The notes below the pieces were generated by a model, which was not told the origin of the DNA, did not search any database, and saw only the letters and a program-made list of their open reading frames with translations. Of a DNA stretch of 64,000 bases, positions 11,328-23,390 are shown piece by piece; positions within the stretch are counted from its first letter, which is position 1; each line of letters begins with the position of its first letter. Source of the stretch: Azadirachta indica (lineage: Eukaryota > Streptophyta > Magnoliopsida > Sapindales > Meliaceae); the NCBI GenBank assembly GCA_022749755.1, contig CM040450.1:5198913-5262912 (forward strand), in the 5' to 3' direction. The translations under genes and the position numbers were made by a program.

Positions 11328-12660
11328 TTTTCTTGCTGTGAATTAGAAGTCTAGAAACTGATTAGTCTAAATTCACTCACGTTCTTTGCTTTGGTTCTGT
11401 TACCATATGGTTAATATATATCAAGGGATGAGGGAGACAAGAAGAATCTCATCCTCTTCAATATCAATTAATGACATGATTTGGATCTTGATCAAAACAT
11501 TATATCAGCTTCATTTATGCAATGCACGGATGGCGTTGACTCTGTCTCCTCTACAACAGCACAAGAGAGCGCATTCCAGTTTGGCTTGGTTCCCCACAGG
11601 AAACATGATTTCCGTGACACTCGTGCATTCTTATTGTTATTTATGTCATACGCATAAATAATGTAAAATTTCTAATGCATGGAGTTGACTCTGTCTCCAG
11701 CATATACATTACAAGCATAGGCCAACGATCTCAACTTGTCTCCCCTACATTAAATACTGCAGCCTTCACCAGGTGCTCATTCTTATCATCTTGGAAACTT
11801 CCATGTTCCTAATTGCTTGTCTAGTAATCATTGTACTTGTTTATTATTGTCTGTTTTCAGGCATAAATTTCATTAGATCAGATGCTTGCTCCATTTCTGT
11901 AGTATCATTGGTATTTGTTTACTTAATATCAGTCTTCCATGCTTTATTTATCCCATGTTCTGCTTTTCTTGTTTATATCATTATTACATTTTGGTAATTA
12001 TTAGGTTACTTTAGTTTTGATTAAACAATGAAATTGTGTAGGTTATAACATGATGATTAAACAAGGAGTCAATGTCATATAATATCATAAAATATTATGA
12101 GGTTTGTGATTAGTTGCTTGTGCTATTTACTGTACCCCTGAAAGGCAGAAAGGTTGCACATTAAGCGCATAAGAGTAAGATTTGAGTCTATCTTCTGAAT
12201 ATAACTCAAGTTTGATTAATTATTATCTCAACTCAGACAAATAGGAATCTTACCAGCTATAATACAGATATTAGCTTCTTAAAATCCCATGTGACCTTAA
12301 ATTTGAGTGAATCTTCTGTGTGTACTCGGGTATCGTCTAATAAACTCATTCGTTGGAATTTGACTGTGTAAGTTGTTAAATCTGTTCCAATACTCATAAT
12401 ATTCATTTAAAATCAAATTCAGGTTGTTTTTTTCTTGTTCTTCCCAACTTTTAAATTTTGATTGTTGGAAAATGAATTATAAGATATTTTCAGGCTTATG
12501 CATATGCTAGTGACTGCACAATAAAGTACGAATTATCCAGTACAGAGAGAGAAATGGGTAGCGACAATGATTTCAGCAGAAATGTATACATATTTTTATA
12601 AGAAATATCATTGATGTGTATTTGTTTTCTGAACAAGAAAAGAGCTCATCATGATTTTAT
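11328..12660. other. Spacer between DUF241 copies a and b, unit B
   Basis: Holds the conserved upstream block at 11521-11605 and otherwise AT-rich DNA shared with units C and D. I see no additional gene; the short open frames at 11386 and 11773 are not preserved in the sister units. Confidence 0.5.
11521..11605 (-). promoter_or_regulatory. Conserved block upstream of DUF241 copy a (unit B)
   Basis: About 85 bases beginning AATGCACGGATGGCGTTGAC are strongly conserved 195-300 bp upstream of copy a in units B, C (18083-18170) and D (24792-24879), more so than the surrounding spacer. The block contains a TTGAC W-box core. Either a promoter element of the ancestral gene or simply a slower-decaying portion; no direct evidence of activity. 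Confidence 0.4.
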
Positions 12661-12663
12661 ATG

Positions 12664-13548
12664 CTAGTGAGTGAGGATGTTGAGAATGGAGACTCTTGAT
12701 CTGATCAAACCCCTGCAGAGGGACTCTAGTCCATCTTCAAAATCTAGAATGCATAACTCCAACTTTTGCAGGTCCTGTTGTAAATTTTCAAATTCTGTGA
12801 TGCTATCAAAAATGTTTGTCTTGCAATCATGAAGGGCATGTAATGCAGAATCGACCTTTGTAATTTCGTTTATATTTGTTTCTTCTTCCTCACATGCTAC
12901 TCTTCTCTTGTACATTAGCTTGGAAACCAATGACCAGCCCCTCAATCTCCAGGATGACTTTGGCCCAGAGAGAAAGGACAGCATGGATTTTAAAACACTA
13001 AGAGTGACTGCTTCCACCTCTCTTAACATGTTAGTAATAGCTGCAATGTCTTTCTGCTGGTTTGAAGGAGAGGTGATATGCGTATTCTCCATGCACTTCA
13101 AATTTTCTAAGGCATTGCGGATAGACTTTTCTATTGCCTTCCTAGATGTTAAGTATTTCTTTACCTCGCATGCAAGTTCAAATTTACCTCCCCATCTTCT
13201 ACAGAGAATTGATTGAAGCTCTTGTGCTCATTGTTTTGTTTTCAAAATAGCATCCTTGGAATTGATACATACATCCAAGAGTCTAAGAGATCCATCCAAC
13301 AGCTCATGGAACCATATTTTGTGCTGCTCTTGGGATAAAGTTTGTTGGGTGAGAGGCAACTGCAGTTACTTACCAATGCAGCAGTGCAGATCTTGAAGGC
13401 CATTTAATTTATGGCATATTGACGATGGCGATGTAGAGGTGGCTTCAGAAGCCATTAATCTGTTCAGCTGCTTATCAAATTCTGAGTTCAGTGAGTGTGG
13501 TCTACATGGAAAGCTGTTGGCGCGAATACTGTAATCTGTGGCAACCAT
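12664..13548 (-). pseudogene. DUF241 copy b, array unit B, two in-frame stops
   Basis: ATG at 13546-13548 gives MVATDYSIRANSFPCRPHS and LNGLQDLHCCIGK. Then comes a TAA where relatives have TTA (LLQLPLTQQ). The same frame resumes with LQLPLTQQTLSQEQHKIWF, reaches a TGA just before AQELQSILCRR, and then stays open to LNILTH at 12664. No frameshift is needed. Two point nonsense changes in an otherwise full-length copy (about 294 codons) indicate real pseudogenisation rather than indel noise. Confidence 0.85.
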
Positions 13549-14780
13549 TTTTCTTTCCTCTAAGAAGGTTTGAATGCTGAAAATTCACTCTATCAACTTG
13601 CTTTCCTTCCCATGGTATCTCCTCAATATATATTATGCACTAAGCAAGACATAAGGAATCTCATCTTCTTCACACATCAATGACTAGAAACATGATTTTG
13701 ATTCGAATCTAAATTTTGTCTTGGCAATATCTCCCCATATCATGTTTCCAGCCCATTTGCAATTATTTTGATTTGTAAATTGACTTTTGAACTATCATAA
13801 AAATTTCTAGCACACGAGCGTCACTGGAACCAAAAACAAGTTGTTGGCGACTGTTCTCATATATACATAATAATAAAATTGGGGTAGACAAGTTTGCAGC
13901 ATGATATTAACTTATTTGTTCTTCCCTTCATTGACATGAAACTTAGTTATACACTAAGATTAAGCCTGATATCCAGCTACCTCTACCATTTTCTTAAGGC
14001 AACTAATATCTGTGCATTCTGTCGTACATAGCATGTGGGGGACTATTTAAAATTGACATTAATAATGAGCACTACAGCCGAGTTAAAAAATGTCTTCACT
14101 GCATGAACATTCTGACACAGTGTCAAGATTGATATCAAAATGATGTCATTAGTTGTTAATGTATGAAACAGTTCAGTTTGTTGATGTGATGTGTCTCTCA
14201 CCCTGTCATACCTATTCAGCAGTTCTTGGGAAAAGAGAGAGATAAAGTGCCTACTTCTTCCTTCCCCAAATAACCATAGCAGCTTGCTGGTTTGATCTTC
14301 TTATGCTCGTGGATATGTATAGGCGAATAACCCCACAAAATAGAAATTCTTCACTCTGTAGATAGAAATCTGAGCTGAAATAATCTTACATTTGTGCCAT
14401 GCCAACATAAAAAAGAAGAAATATATATTAGGCTGTGCTCTCCCTTTCCCTTCAATTATTGACTACTTCTTCATTCATAGGTTTGATTTACTTAAAGATT
14501 AATTTAATTTATTCCAATAAATATATATTTGAATTGTTAAAATTAATTTAGCCATTAATTACGTTTAAATTTTTTCTATCAATAAAAAATCAGAGAGAAA
14601 TTTAATTTATGTTATTTTAAAATATAAAAATATTTTTATCATTTGTACTGATATCAGGAGCAACTAACTAATTAGGATTCATTCAAACAGGTTAGAAAAC
14701 ACAGGGGGCCAGACATATGGGCCCAATGTTTGCCGTTTAGTGTATAAAGTTCAAATAAGGCCATTTGAAGCTGAGGACTA
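13549..14780. other. Spacer, unit B
   Basis: Shares its first part with the other units' copy-b upstream regions. The plus-strand DUF241 relic found in units A, C and D is not recognisable here; only the flanking sequence around 14220-14320 remains. Confidence 0.45.
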
Positions 14781-14846
14781 AAAATCCCACATTGATTAAA
14801 TAAAGTCTCATGAAAGCATGTATATATAAAACGACTACACAGCACT

Positions 14847-15562
14847 GTCTCTCTTCGGAGAAGATTAGCCTGGCCTGCTAGGATGGCAATGGGGCGGGGT
14901 GGGAGTGGGAAGACATGTCCCATTCCCCACCTGTTTTCTATTTTAATTTCCATTTTCCGCTCCATTCACCACTAAATTTAATGGGATAGGGATGAAGAAT
15001 TCCCATAAGAGAAATGAGTTCCCCCCCATATCAATTCCCCATTTTATATTCTTTTTATAAATTAATTTTAATAATATAAGAATTTAATTAACTTAAATAA
15101 AAATATATATTAATATATTATTAGAAACACAATATAGGGTCTTTTTAATTTTTAATTTTTTACTTTTTATTTGTATATTTTATTTTTTATAATATTAATT
15201 CATGACTCCATAATTTTTTATTACTAATTACATTTAATTATAATATATAATTTTAGAAATTATAATATAAAATTATATTTATATATATATATAATTTAAT
15301 TTATAAATTATAATATATTTATATTATATTTTATTGGATAATGAGGTGGGGGTAGGGTGGGGAGAGGTAAACCAATTCTCGTCTCATTAATAAATTGAGA
15401 ATTAATTTCCCCCTGTTCCCCGCCCCATTCCCTAAAATTTATTTAAATTCTCTCCTGTTGGGTGGATCCCCATGAGTTTGGGGCCCGGTGGAAAATTTTG
15501 CCATCCCTAGCCCTGCGCAAGGATGACACGAACAAATCGAGAAATAGTCCAAATTTTTTTTG
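14847..15562 (+). pseudogene. U6 snRNA pseudogene, internally deleted and split by a hAT-like element
   Basis: The 5' part keeps the CTCTTCGGAG hairpin and then jumps to AAGATTAGC, losing about 27 bases that include the ACAGAGA box. The 3' part, after a 631-bp insertion, resumes at CCCTGCGCAAGGATGACACG and ends GTCCAAATTTTTTT. Upstream a diverged USE (TCCCACATTG, 14785-14794) and a TATATATAAA box at about 14820 remain. Missing its 5' splice-site pairing box, it cannot make a working U6. Confidence 0.9.
14879..15509. mobile_element. hAT-like non-autonomous element inside the U6 pseudogene
   Basis: The ends are TAGGATGGCAA at the left and TTGCCATCCCTA at the right, inverted repeats of the TAGGGATGGCAA type. 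GC-rich subterminal tracts face each other around an AT-rich core. The intact U6 sequence at this point is GCCCCTGC; left of the element stands GCCTGC and right of it GCCCTGC. That is an 8-bp hAT-size target duplication eroded by loss of Cs. No open reading frame of note. Confidence 0.8.
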
Positions 15563-16228
15563 TCCCAATTTTCATTTCTTAGTTCTTTTCCCCAATTGCT
15601 TTAGGTCTTCTGCTTCCATGCTCAGTCAGTGTGTACACGACAATCCAGGTTTGCTTCCATGCATAGTCAATCTGTGTAGTAGCCATATTTTATTAATATC
15701 AATTCATCGTCTTTATGTTGGAAGTTTGTTTCACCATTATTAAGAACAGTTTTAGTTACAGAGCAGATGCTTGAACCGTGAAATGTTACAACAATTATTT
15801 GACAAAACCCTATTGATAAATGTAGATTATTTGGTCCATAAATTCTTCTTGTAATTTTAGTGTACACTTTGTAATTTGAGAGAATTGGATGAAGAGGACC
15901 CTCTGGTTTCGTGTTAGCATGACAGTTTTGCCTTATACTCACTTGGACACTTGCACTCTCTTAAATCCTTAATAGTTTTCACAATTCTCTGATTTCATTT
16001 GTTGTCAAGCTAAACGAATTCTATCTCTATTTTGATCATCCTTTCTTCCTTATAAGGCTTTATTTCTCTTCTCTGGGAATTCTCATTCAATAATTCAGCA
16101 GTGTTTTTAGTCATATTCATCTGTAAAGTTCATTTACATCAACATTCAGTGACTGGTTGTACTTTTATGTACCGTGCCAGGAAACTTCTTTAAATATTCA
16201 TTAATTAACTGGAGAGGGATTGGAACTG
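15563..16228. other. Spacer between U6 pseudogene and PPR relic, unit C
   Basis: Parts resemble the sequence after the other two U6 loci, e.g. TTGTCAAGCTAAACGAATT. I see no gene here. Confidence 0.4.
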
Positions 16229-16600
16229 CTTAATTGTTCAATCAAGCTTTCGAAGATACCCATCAGCCAAATGTTATTTCTTCCACAAATATGATATGTA
16301 GGTTACTGAAGAATGTCAAGTTCGCTGATTCTATGAGGCTTTTTCAAGAGATGGCAGTAAGAAATGGCGTTTCGTTGAAGGCAATCATTGCAGGTATAGC
16401 CAATCGGACCATAATGAAGAAGCTGTAAAGCTTTTCATTGGGATGTACAGAGAAAGGCTTGTGCCTAATCATTCTACTCAAGCATTTCTATTGGCACTTG
16501 ACATGGGCAATAGTTTTCATCCGTGTGCTGTAAAGGTCTTGGGTAAGCTTGATCTATATTGATAACAATTTTCTAGCCAGCCTTTATGCAAAATATGTAT
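16229..16600 (+). pseudogene. PPR gene fragment, array unit C
   Basis: The best preserved of the three middle-region PPR relics. It matches codons about 150-275 of the intact gene: FEDTHQPNVISSTNMICRLLK, then LFQEMAVRNGVSLKAIIAG, then out of frame GHNEEAVKLFIGM and the segment around ACAVKFLGKLD. Frameshifts near 16395 and 16480 and a stop after LGKLDLY break it. Confidence 0.82.
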
Positions 16601-16895
16601 ATTTTTCAATTCTGAAATCGTTTGATCCATTTGGACATTAAGTCATTCTTTCAGGAGATAAAAAAATATTGAAGAAACTGTGGAATTGCTTATGGTAGAA
16701 TCATATATTCATCTCCAATTGAATTGATTAGCAAGTATCAACACCCAGATATTTAAGCTGTAAAAGTAAATGCTCTTGAGATAGAGAAAGGCCAAATGTC
16801 GTAGAATAATTTGTTTTTGTATTTAAATTTCTATTGATAAATAATACAATATATTTCATTCGTTTACATGCATGAAAGTATCAAAATTTGATAAT

Positions 16896-17790
16896 CTAGT
16901 TGTTGAGAATGTTGAGAAGGGAGACTCTAGCTTTGATCAAACACCTACTCAAGCATTCAAGTCCTACTTCAAGATCTTGAATGTTGGACTCCAATTCTTT
17001 AAGCTGATTTTGCAGATGAAAGATGTCATCAGCCTTGCTTGTCTTGTGAGAAATCAGGGTAGACAATTCAGCATCCACCTTTTCAAACTCACTAATGCCT
17101 GTTTCCTCTTTCTCACATGCTATTCTTTTGGGGTGCATTAGCTTGGAAACCAATGACAAGCCATTCAGCTTTGATGGAGTCTTTGGCCCTGAAATAAGTG
17201 ACAACAAGGATTCAAAGACAGCGGAGGTGACCACTTCCACCTCTTTCAGCGTGTTGATTATGGCCTTTTTCTCATTTTCCTCGTTGATCTGAGATGAGCG
17301 TTTATTTTCCGTGCCTTCAAAATTCCCCAAGGCCTTCTGTATTGCCCTTTTAATTGTCTTCCTAGAGGCTAAATATTTCTTGATCTCACTTGTAAGACCC
17401 GTTTCATCTCCCCTTCTCCTGCGCAAAACTGATTGAAGTTCTTGCATGGATTCCTTTTTCTGCAGCAAGGTATTTTGAGCAGTGCTACAGATATCTAAGA
17501 TCCTCAGAGATCCATTCAACAGCTCATCAGCCAATTTTCTTTTGATGGCTTTGGGCTAAAGCTTGTTGAATGAGGGGCAATTGTAGCATTTTGTCAACGG
17601 AACTGTGCAGATCTTGAAGGCCATTTATATCATTGCTGATAGATGAAGATGATGATGTAGAAGCAGCTTCAGAAGACCTTAATCTGCTCAACTGCTGATC
17701 TACTTCTGAATTGAACGGGTGTGATCCGGTGGGAAAGCTGTTTGAACGGGTACGGTAAGAAGGTTGGCTTTTCTGAAGAGAGGCAGCCAT
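16896..17790 (-). pseudogene. DUF241 copy a, array unit C, intact but for one 1-nt insertion
   Basis: ATG at 17788-17790 begins MAASLQKSQPSYRTRSNSF and the frame runs to ALAQSHQKKIG-stop at 17527. One extra A in an A-run near 17537 separates this from the continuing frame ADELLNGSLRILDICSTAQN, which is open to LLNILNN and the stop at 16896. A protein of about 297 residues would result without the extra base. All DUF241 blocks are present: the RSNSFPTGSHP start, LQDLHSSVDKMLQLPLIQQ, ELQSVLRRRRGDE, YLASRKTIKRAIQKALGN, VFESLLSLISGPKTPSKLNG and a helical C-terminus. With a homopolymer indel as sole lesion, this is the best candidate in the array for a functional or recently functional gene. Function unknown. 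Confidence 0.82.
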
Positions 17791-19410
17791 TTTTCTTCCC
17801 TATGAATGAGAAGGCTAGAAGCTGATCGTACAAATCTTGCTCTTTGCCTTCGTTCCTTACCTTGTGCTTAATATATATCACTGGATGAGGAGACAAGAAG
17901 AATCTCTTCCCCTTCACTATTTAGTTGATAACGTGATCCAGATCTCGATTGAAACATTGTATCAGCTTCATTTGTGCACTGTCTTTCTCCCACCAGCTCT
18001 CCGAGCCTTGTTTTAAGCTTTTAGATCTTGCTTCAATCTTCGGACAAGTTATAAATTGTTGCTCAATTATCCATAAAAAATACAATGCACGGGTGGCGTT
18101 GACGGTGTCTCCTTTGCAACAATACAAGATAGTGTTCCAGTTTGGCTTGGTTCCCAGTGGGAAACAAGAATTGTGGACACTTGTGCATTCTTATAGTTTA
18201 TTGGTGTCATGAGGATAATGCACAATTTGCAATGCATGCATGGAGTTGACTCTGGCTTCTATTTTATAATACAAATGAATGCTAACCATTTCCACTTGCC
18301 TCCGTATTGGATATACATCTGGGAAACTTCAGTTTCTTAATTTCTTGTCTAGTAATCTGCATTTTCCTGGATTGTTTTATTATTGTCATGCATACATTTC
18401 ATTGCATCTTATACTTGCTGCATTTATCTAATTTCATTTGTATTAGTTTACTGACTATAAAGAAATTGCAATCACTCTATACAGAATTCTATGTCACATT
18501 ACTACAAAGTTTAGTAATTAAATATAATATCGGAAGACAAAGTAATTGAGATTTTACATGGTTTGATGTGGCCCTTTCATATCATTGTCCTCTACACTCT
18601 GCTTTCCTCCTCATGCGATTTAATTGTTTTTAATTTTTACCATTTTCACATTAGGCAATTATTAGATTGGTTGGTGAACATTTTTATTGATGCATGCTCT
18701 TAGTGCTTTCATCACAAAATTTTGGTAACTGAAGGTTTATTTTTTATTACATTGTAGGTTGTAACATGATTGTTACACAGAAGGGGCAAGATTAGCAAAT
18801 ATGACAACATAATTTCATAAAATTATTATGAAGTTTATATTTCCGATGCTGCACTATTTGACTATACCCCAAAAAGGCAGACAGATAGCAGGTTAAGGAT
18901 GTGATAGTGAAATTTAACTCTATCTTTTGGATACAACTCAACTTTGATCAATCTTTAATCACTATCTCAATTCAGATAATAGGCATCTTACCAGCTTTAA
19001 GATTGGCGTAAGACATCCCATATGACTTCAAACTTTATATTGAATCTTAAGCGAATGAACACGGGAATAGCTGACAAACTCATTCCTCGGCTATTGACTC
19101 AGTGAGTTGTTAAATCTGGTCCACTTCTCATAAACTTGTATTCAATTAAAAATCTAATTCTGATTGTTTTCTCTTTTCTTCCCAACTTTGAAATTTTGTT
19201 TATTGGACCAAGAATTGTAAGAGATTTTAAGACTTTAGTAAATCCACATGTTAGTGAATGAGCAATTAAGTACTGATTATAAAAGCACAGAGAGGGAAAT
19301 GTGTAGCAGCAATAATTTCAGCAGAAAAATTAATAGACTTTTGTATCAGAAATATCATACATTTATATTTGTTTTCTGTACAAGCATAGAGCTCATCATA
19401 ATTTTCTAGA
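17791..19410. other. Spacer between DUF241 copies a and b, unit C
   Basis: Parallels 11328-12660 and 24547-26054, including the conserved upstream block. No further gene supported. Confidence 0.5.
18083..18170 (-). promoter_or_regulatory. Conserved block upstream of DUF241 copy a (unit C)
   Basis: Counterpart of 11521-11605, beginning AATGCACGGGTGGCGTTGAC and ending in TTTGGCTTGGTTCCC. Confidence 0.4.
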
Positions 19411-20252
19411 CTAATGATTGAGGATGTTGAGAACGGAGACTCTTGATTAGATCGAACCCCTGTAGACAGATTATAGTCCATCTTCAAAATCTTGAATGCA
19501 TAATTCCAAATTTTGCAGGTCATTTTGTACATTTTCAACTTCTGTCATGCTATCAGACACATTTGTCTTGTACATAATGAGGGCATGTAATGCAGCATCA
19601 ACCTTTGTGATCTCATTATCTGTTTCTTCTTCTTCACATGCTACTCTTTTCTTGTTCATTAGCTTGGAAACCAATGACCAGCCACTCAATTTTGTAGATG
19701 ACTTTGGCTCAGATATAAATAATAGCATGGATTTTAAAACACTGAGAGTAATTGCTTCCACCTCTCTTAACATCTAGCTATAGCTGCTGTCTCTTCTTCT
19801 GGCTGGACAGAGAGAGGGCATGTTTATTCTCCATGCACTGCAAATTTTCTAGAGCATTAAAGATAGCCTTCTTCACTGCCTTCCTAGAGGTTAAGTATTT
19901 CTTAACCTTGCATGCCAGCTCAAATTTACCTCCTCGTCTTCTGGGCAGAACTGATTGAAGCTCTCTTGTACATACTTTCAATTGCAAAAAAGCATCCTTG
20001 GAAGTGCTGCTGACATCCAAGAGTCTGACAGATCTTTCCAACAGCTCATCAGACCATTTTCTGTGTTGCTCTTGGGTTAAAGCTTTTTGGGTGAGTGGCA
20101 AACTGCAGTAATTTATGACATATTGATGATGAAGATGTAGAGGTGGCTTCAGAAGCCTTTAATCTGCTCAGCTGCTCATCAAATTCTGAGGTTAGTGGGT
20201 GTGAACTGGATGGCAAGCTCTTAGAGCGAGTATGGTAAACTGTTGCATCTAT
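19411..20252 (-). pseudogene. DUF241 copy b, array unit C, start lost and internally deleted
   Basis: The start codon has become ATA (20250-20252), followed in frame by DATVYHTRSKSLPSSSHP and LTSEFDEQLSRLKASEATST. About 18 codons (NGLQDLH... of the relatives) are deleted near 20110, with a frame change. ALTQEQHRKWSDELLERSVR through ENKHALSLSSQKK follows, then another shift into MLREVEAITLSVLKSML and a further one before the terminal LNILNH at 19411. A clear pseudogene. Confidence 0.83.
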
Positions 20253-21299
20253 TTTTCTTTCTTCTAAGGTTTGATTTCTGAATTCACTTAATCAACTTGC
20301 CTTCCTTCTCCTGGCTTCTCATCAATATATATTGTACAGTAAAGGAAACATAAGGAATCTCAGCTTCTTTAAAAATCTACGATTTATAACATGACTTTGA
20401 TTCGGATCTAAATTTTGTCATGATAATGTCTCCTCACATCATGTCTCCAGCGCATTACTAATTTTTTTATGCGTAAATTGACAGTAGAACCATCATTATA
20501 ATTTCTAGCACACGAGCGGGGCTGGTACCAAAAAATAAAGTATTGCCAATTGTTGTTATAAGCATATTATCATTGCAGTAGACAGATCTGCAATTTGATA
20601 ATAATTTATTTGTCTGCAACTCATTGATATGATACTCAATTGCATACAAAGATTAAGCCTGTTATCCAGCTGAGTCTTCCTTTCTCTTGGTGGCTATGTC
20701 TGTGCATCCGGTCATAGATTTATATAGTTATTCCTTGCTGTCATGTTAGGTAACATTTTCGATGCCATGATCTGGAGTACATGCAGCATATATCAAGCAC
20801 TCTGTTTAGCATAACATGTGGGGACTATTTAATTCAGATTGATAATGAGCATAGCTGAAAGCAAGAAGTCTCCACGTGCAAATGTGTCATGCGCACTCAT
20901 GTTTTCTTGAGTTTAAATAGTTTGATAATTAGCCAGAAACCTGTTGGTAGGGAGGCATTGCATGAACATTGCTGATACAGTGTGTAAATTGATGTTGCAA
21001 TCATGCTACTACTGGTCAATGTATGGTAGACCCGATTCTTCTTGTCTCCCTCACCCTTTCCTACAAATTGAGCTGTTTGAAATAAATTGCAAATGAACTT
21101 TCAAGCCTTCTCTTTTCCAAGAATGCTATGGATTCTTTGTTCAAACAAAGGAATGCACACTTGAAATCCAATCAATTTTCCACAGAAGGAAAGTTGAATT
21201 GGAATTCAATGATATTAAGTGATACTTGAGCTGTAGGAAAGTTGTGAATAAAGGTCATTCAGAAGGGCTTGAAATGCTTGCAGGGTGCAGAAGATAAAA
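20253..21299. other. Spacer, unit C
   Basis: Copy-b upstream region, homologous to 7599-8440 and 32532-33550. No gene seen. Confidence 0.5.
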
Positions 21300-21560
21300 A
21301 TGAGACCGAAGCTATGGTGGTTAGCATATTAAAAGAGGTGGAGATAATGACACTCTTTGTTGTTTATATCCTTTTTGCAGGATAATGCACTCAAACAGAA
21401 TGTGGAAGCAGATATAAATAGATTTGAAAAGGTGGACGCTGAATTGCAAATGATCATGTCATAAAGGGAGGAAGTCTGTCCGAACACATTCTATGTGCAA
21501 AACCACGTAAAAGGACTGAAGAGTTCTGCATTCAAGGTTTTTAACTCCTTGAATGTTAAG
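21300..21560 (+). pseudogene. DUF241 C-terminal relic c (plus strand), array unit C
   Basis: The plus strand shows EADINRFEKVDAELQMIMS and a stop, matching the EEETGISEFEKVDAELSTLIS block of the DUF241 copies. Upstream, ILKEVEIMT is a trace of the KEVEAVT block. Inverted relative to copies a and b. Confidence 0.65.
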
Positions 21561-22440
21561 ATTTTTGTCATTCCATGAATTAAGTCTGTTAAAAAAAAAT
21601 CAAGAAGCCAGAAACAGAAAGGTGCTCGGCACAAGAGCTGCTCTGAAAATAAATAATTCTCTGTTGGGTAATTTACTGATTTTTCCGAGACTTTGATATC
21701 ATATGGGAAAATATTATTTGCTTATCAGAGTTTGATGATATCCACATGTGTGCTAGACTAAGATCTCAGAGGCTTTAAATGGAGAAAAATGTGGTGGTTA
21801 TGTTTCTGTTAGCAGGATTTAATAATCTCATTTCATTTTACGATTCTATGGTAGCCAAGCCAAGTAATGCAGATCTTGCCTTCCAGTGCACAGCAATTAC
21901 ATTAAGTATCTGCCAATTATTAACATCATTTTTTATACTTCGATTATCTGCAAGAGAGGGTGTTGGGAAATAGATGAATAATTTATCTAAGTTGAATATA
22001 TTGGTAATCTTATAGTAACAAGGTTGAATTGACTCACAGAACCTATAGTAATCTTATAAATTTTTTATTTCATTTTGCAAAGAAATGTTAGAAAAAACAT
22101 GCATTTGGGTAATGCGTGGTTAGGTGTGAATCTTGAAATGAAACGAATATTTACTTCATTTAAATAATTGCATTAGTATTAATATAGTACTAATTATTAT
22201 AATTTTTCTATATACAACTATTTTTGTAGAAATTATAATTTTATATATGAGATAATGTTAGACGAACTGACCTGTATCGTCTACAAAATAAATTTGGCTT
22301 AAACCATCTAATTGCGAAAATACAATTCATTCGTCAAGGGAACTACAAAAGGTCGGGCCCAACATATGGGCCGATGCTTGGCCATTCAACATATGAAGGT
22401 CCAGCAAGCCCACTTGATCTGAAATGTTGGAAACCAACGA
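21561..22440. other. Spacer before U6 copy 2
   Basis: AT-rich. A 64-codon open frame at 21779 encodes a hydrophobic peptide but has no counterpart in the other units, so I do not call it a gene. Confidence 0.4.
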
Positions 22441-22447
22441 ACCACCG

Positions 22448-22488
22448 TCCCACATTGTCAGACAAGCCAGCTTAACATACTTTATGTA
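22448..22488 (+). promoter_or_regulatory. U6 promoter of copy 2: USE and TATA-like box
   Basis: TCCCACATTG at 22448-22457 (one base off consensus) and TTTATGTA at 22481-22488, 23 bases apart, 30 bases upstream of the RNA start; Pol III-type spacing. Confidence 0.85.
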
Positions 22489-22510
22489 TCCATAGGTAGC
22501 ACGGTCTCTC

Positions 22511-22530
22511 GTCTCTACGGAGACATCCGA

Positions 22531-22562
<32 letters not shown>

Positions 22563-22612
22563 GGCCCCTGCGCAAGGATGACACGCACAAATCGAGAAAT
22601 GGTCCAAATTTT
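22511..22612 (+). ncRNA. U6 spliceosomal snRNA gene, copy 2
   Basis: Identical to copy 1 except for one base in the loop of the 5' hairpin (CTACGG instead of CTTCGG). The ACAGAGA box, AGC and the 3' GAGAAATGGTCC end are intact, followed by seven Ts and a nearby second T-run. The USE differs from consensus at one position, so promoter strength may be lower than copy 1. Confidence 0.94.
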
Positions 22613-22615
22613 TTT
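22609..22615 (+). terminator. Pol III oligo-T terminator of U6 copy 2
   Basis: Seven Ts directly after GTCCAAA, interrupted by one A and then resumed. Confidence 0.85.
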
Positions 22616-23029
22616 ATTTTTTCCGATTTCTCGACCCGATATCCATTTCAGGTCTGCCAATCAATCTTTGTAGTATCCAATTTTTCTTTTCAATGGTTTA
22701 TTTAAATTTTTCAACATGACGTCCATCGAAGACAGTTAAACCACTAATGGCTTATTTAACAGGAAGTATCTGATTTCCCTTGTTGTCAAGCTAAATGAAT
22801 TACAGCTCTACTTTTATCATCTTCTCTTATCCGTGAGGCTTTATTTTCCTTGTTTGGCCTTTCTCTTTCAATAATTCAGCAGTCTTTAGTGATAAGAAAA
22901 ATTTATTTACATCAACATTAGCAACTGTTTTTACTGTTCTGTACTACGAAGTCCCAAGAAACTTCTTTAGATATTCATTAAGAAGAGATGAAAAAGGAAA
23001 ATGGATCTTATGTGCTTAATTGTCCAACC

Positions 23030-23390
23030 AAAGCTTTTGATGCGCGCCAGACAAGATTATTACTTGCACTACTATGATACATTGGTTACTGAAGAAAGTG
23101 AGATTGGAAGATTCTATCAGGCTTTTTCGAGAGATGCCTGAGAGAAATGTTGTTTCATTGAATGCAATGATTGCAGGTATAGCCAAGCAGGCCAAAATGA
23201 AGAAACTGTAAATCTGTTTCATTGAAATGTATAGAAAAAGGTTTGTGCCTATCAGTTGTGCTATAATTGCAGCTGCCAATGTAGCTGCACTTGGCATAGG
23301 CAATAGTTTTCACTCCACTGTTAAGTTCTTGGGTAAGCGTTTGACGTATATGTTTGCAATTCCCTAATCAGCTTTTGTGCAAACTGTGTA
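23030..23390 (+). pseudogene. PPR gene fragment, array unit D
   Basis: Matches about codons 150-275 of the intact PPR gene. Recognisable pieces are the TTACTTGCACTACTATGATA stretch, LFREMPERNVVSLNAMIAG, a segment like NEETVNLFH, and AIIAAANVAALGIGNSFH in a different frame. Several frameshifts; no complete PPR motif set. Confidence 0.78.

Noticed and set aside
21779..21973. 64-codon hydrophobic open frame
   Set aside because: No counterpart in other array units and no family resemblance; chance ORF in spacer.
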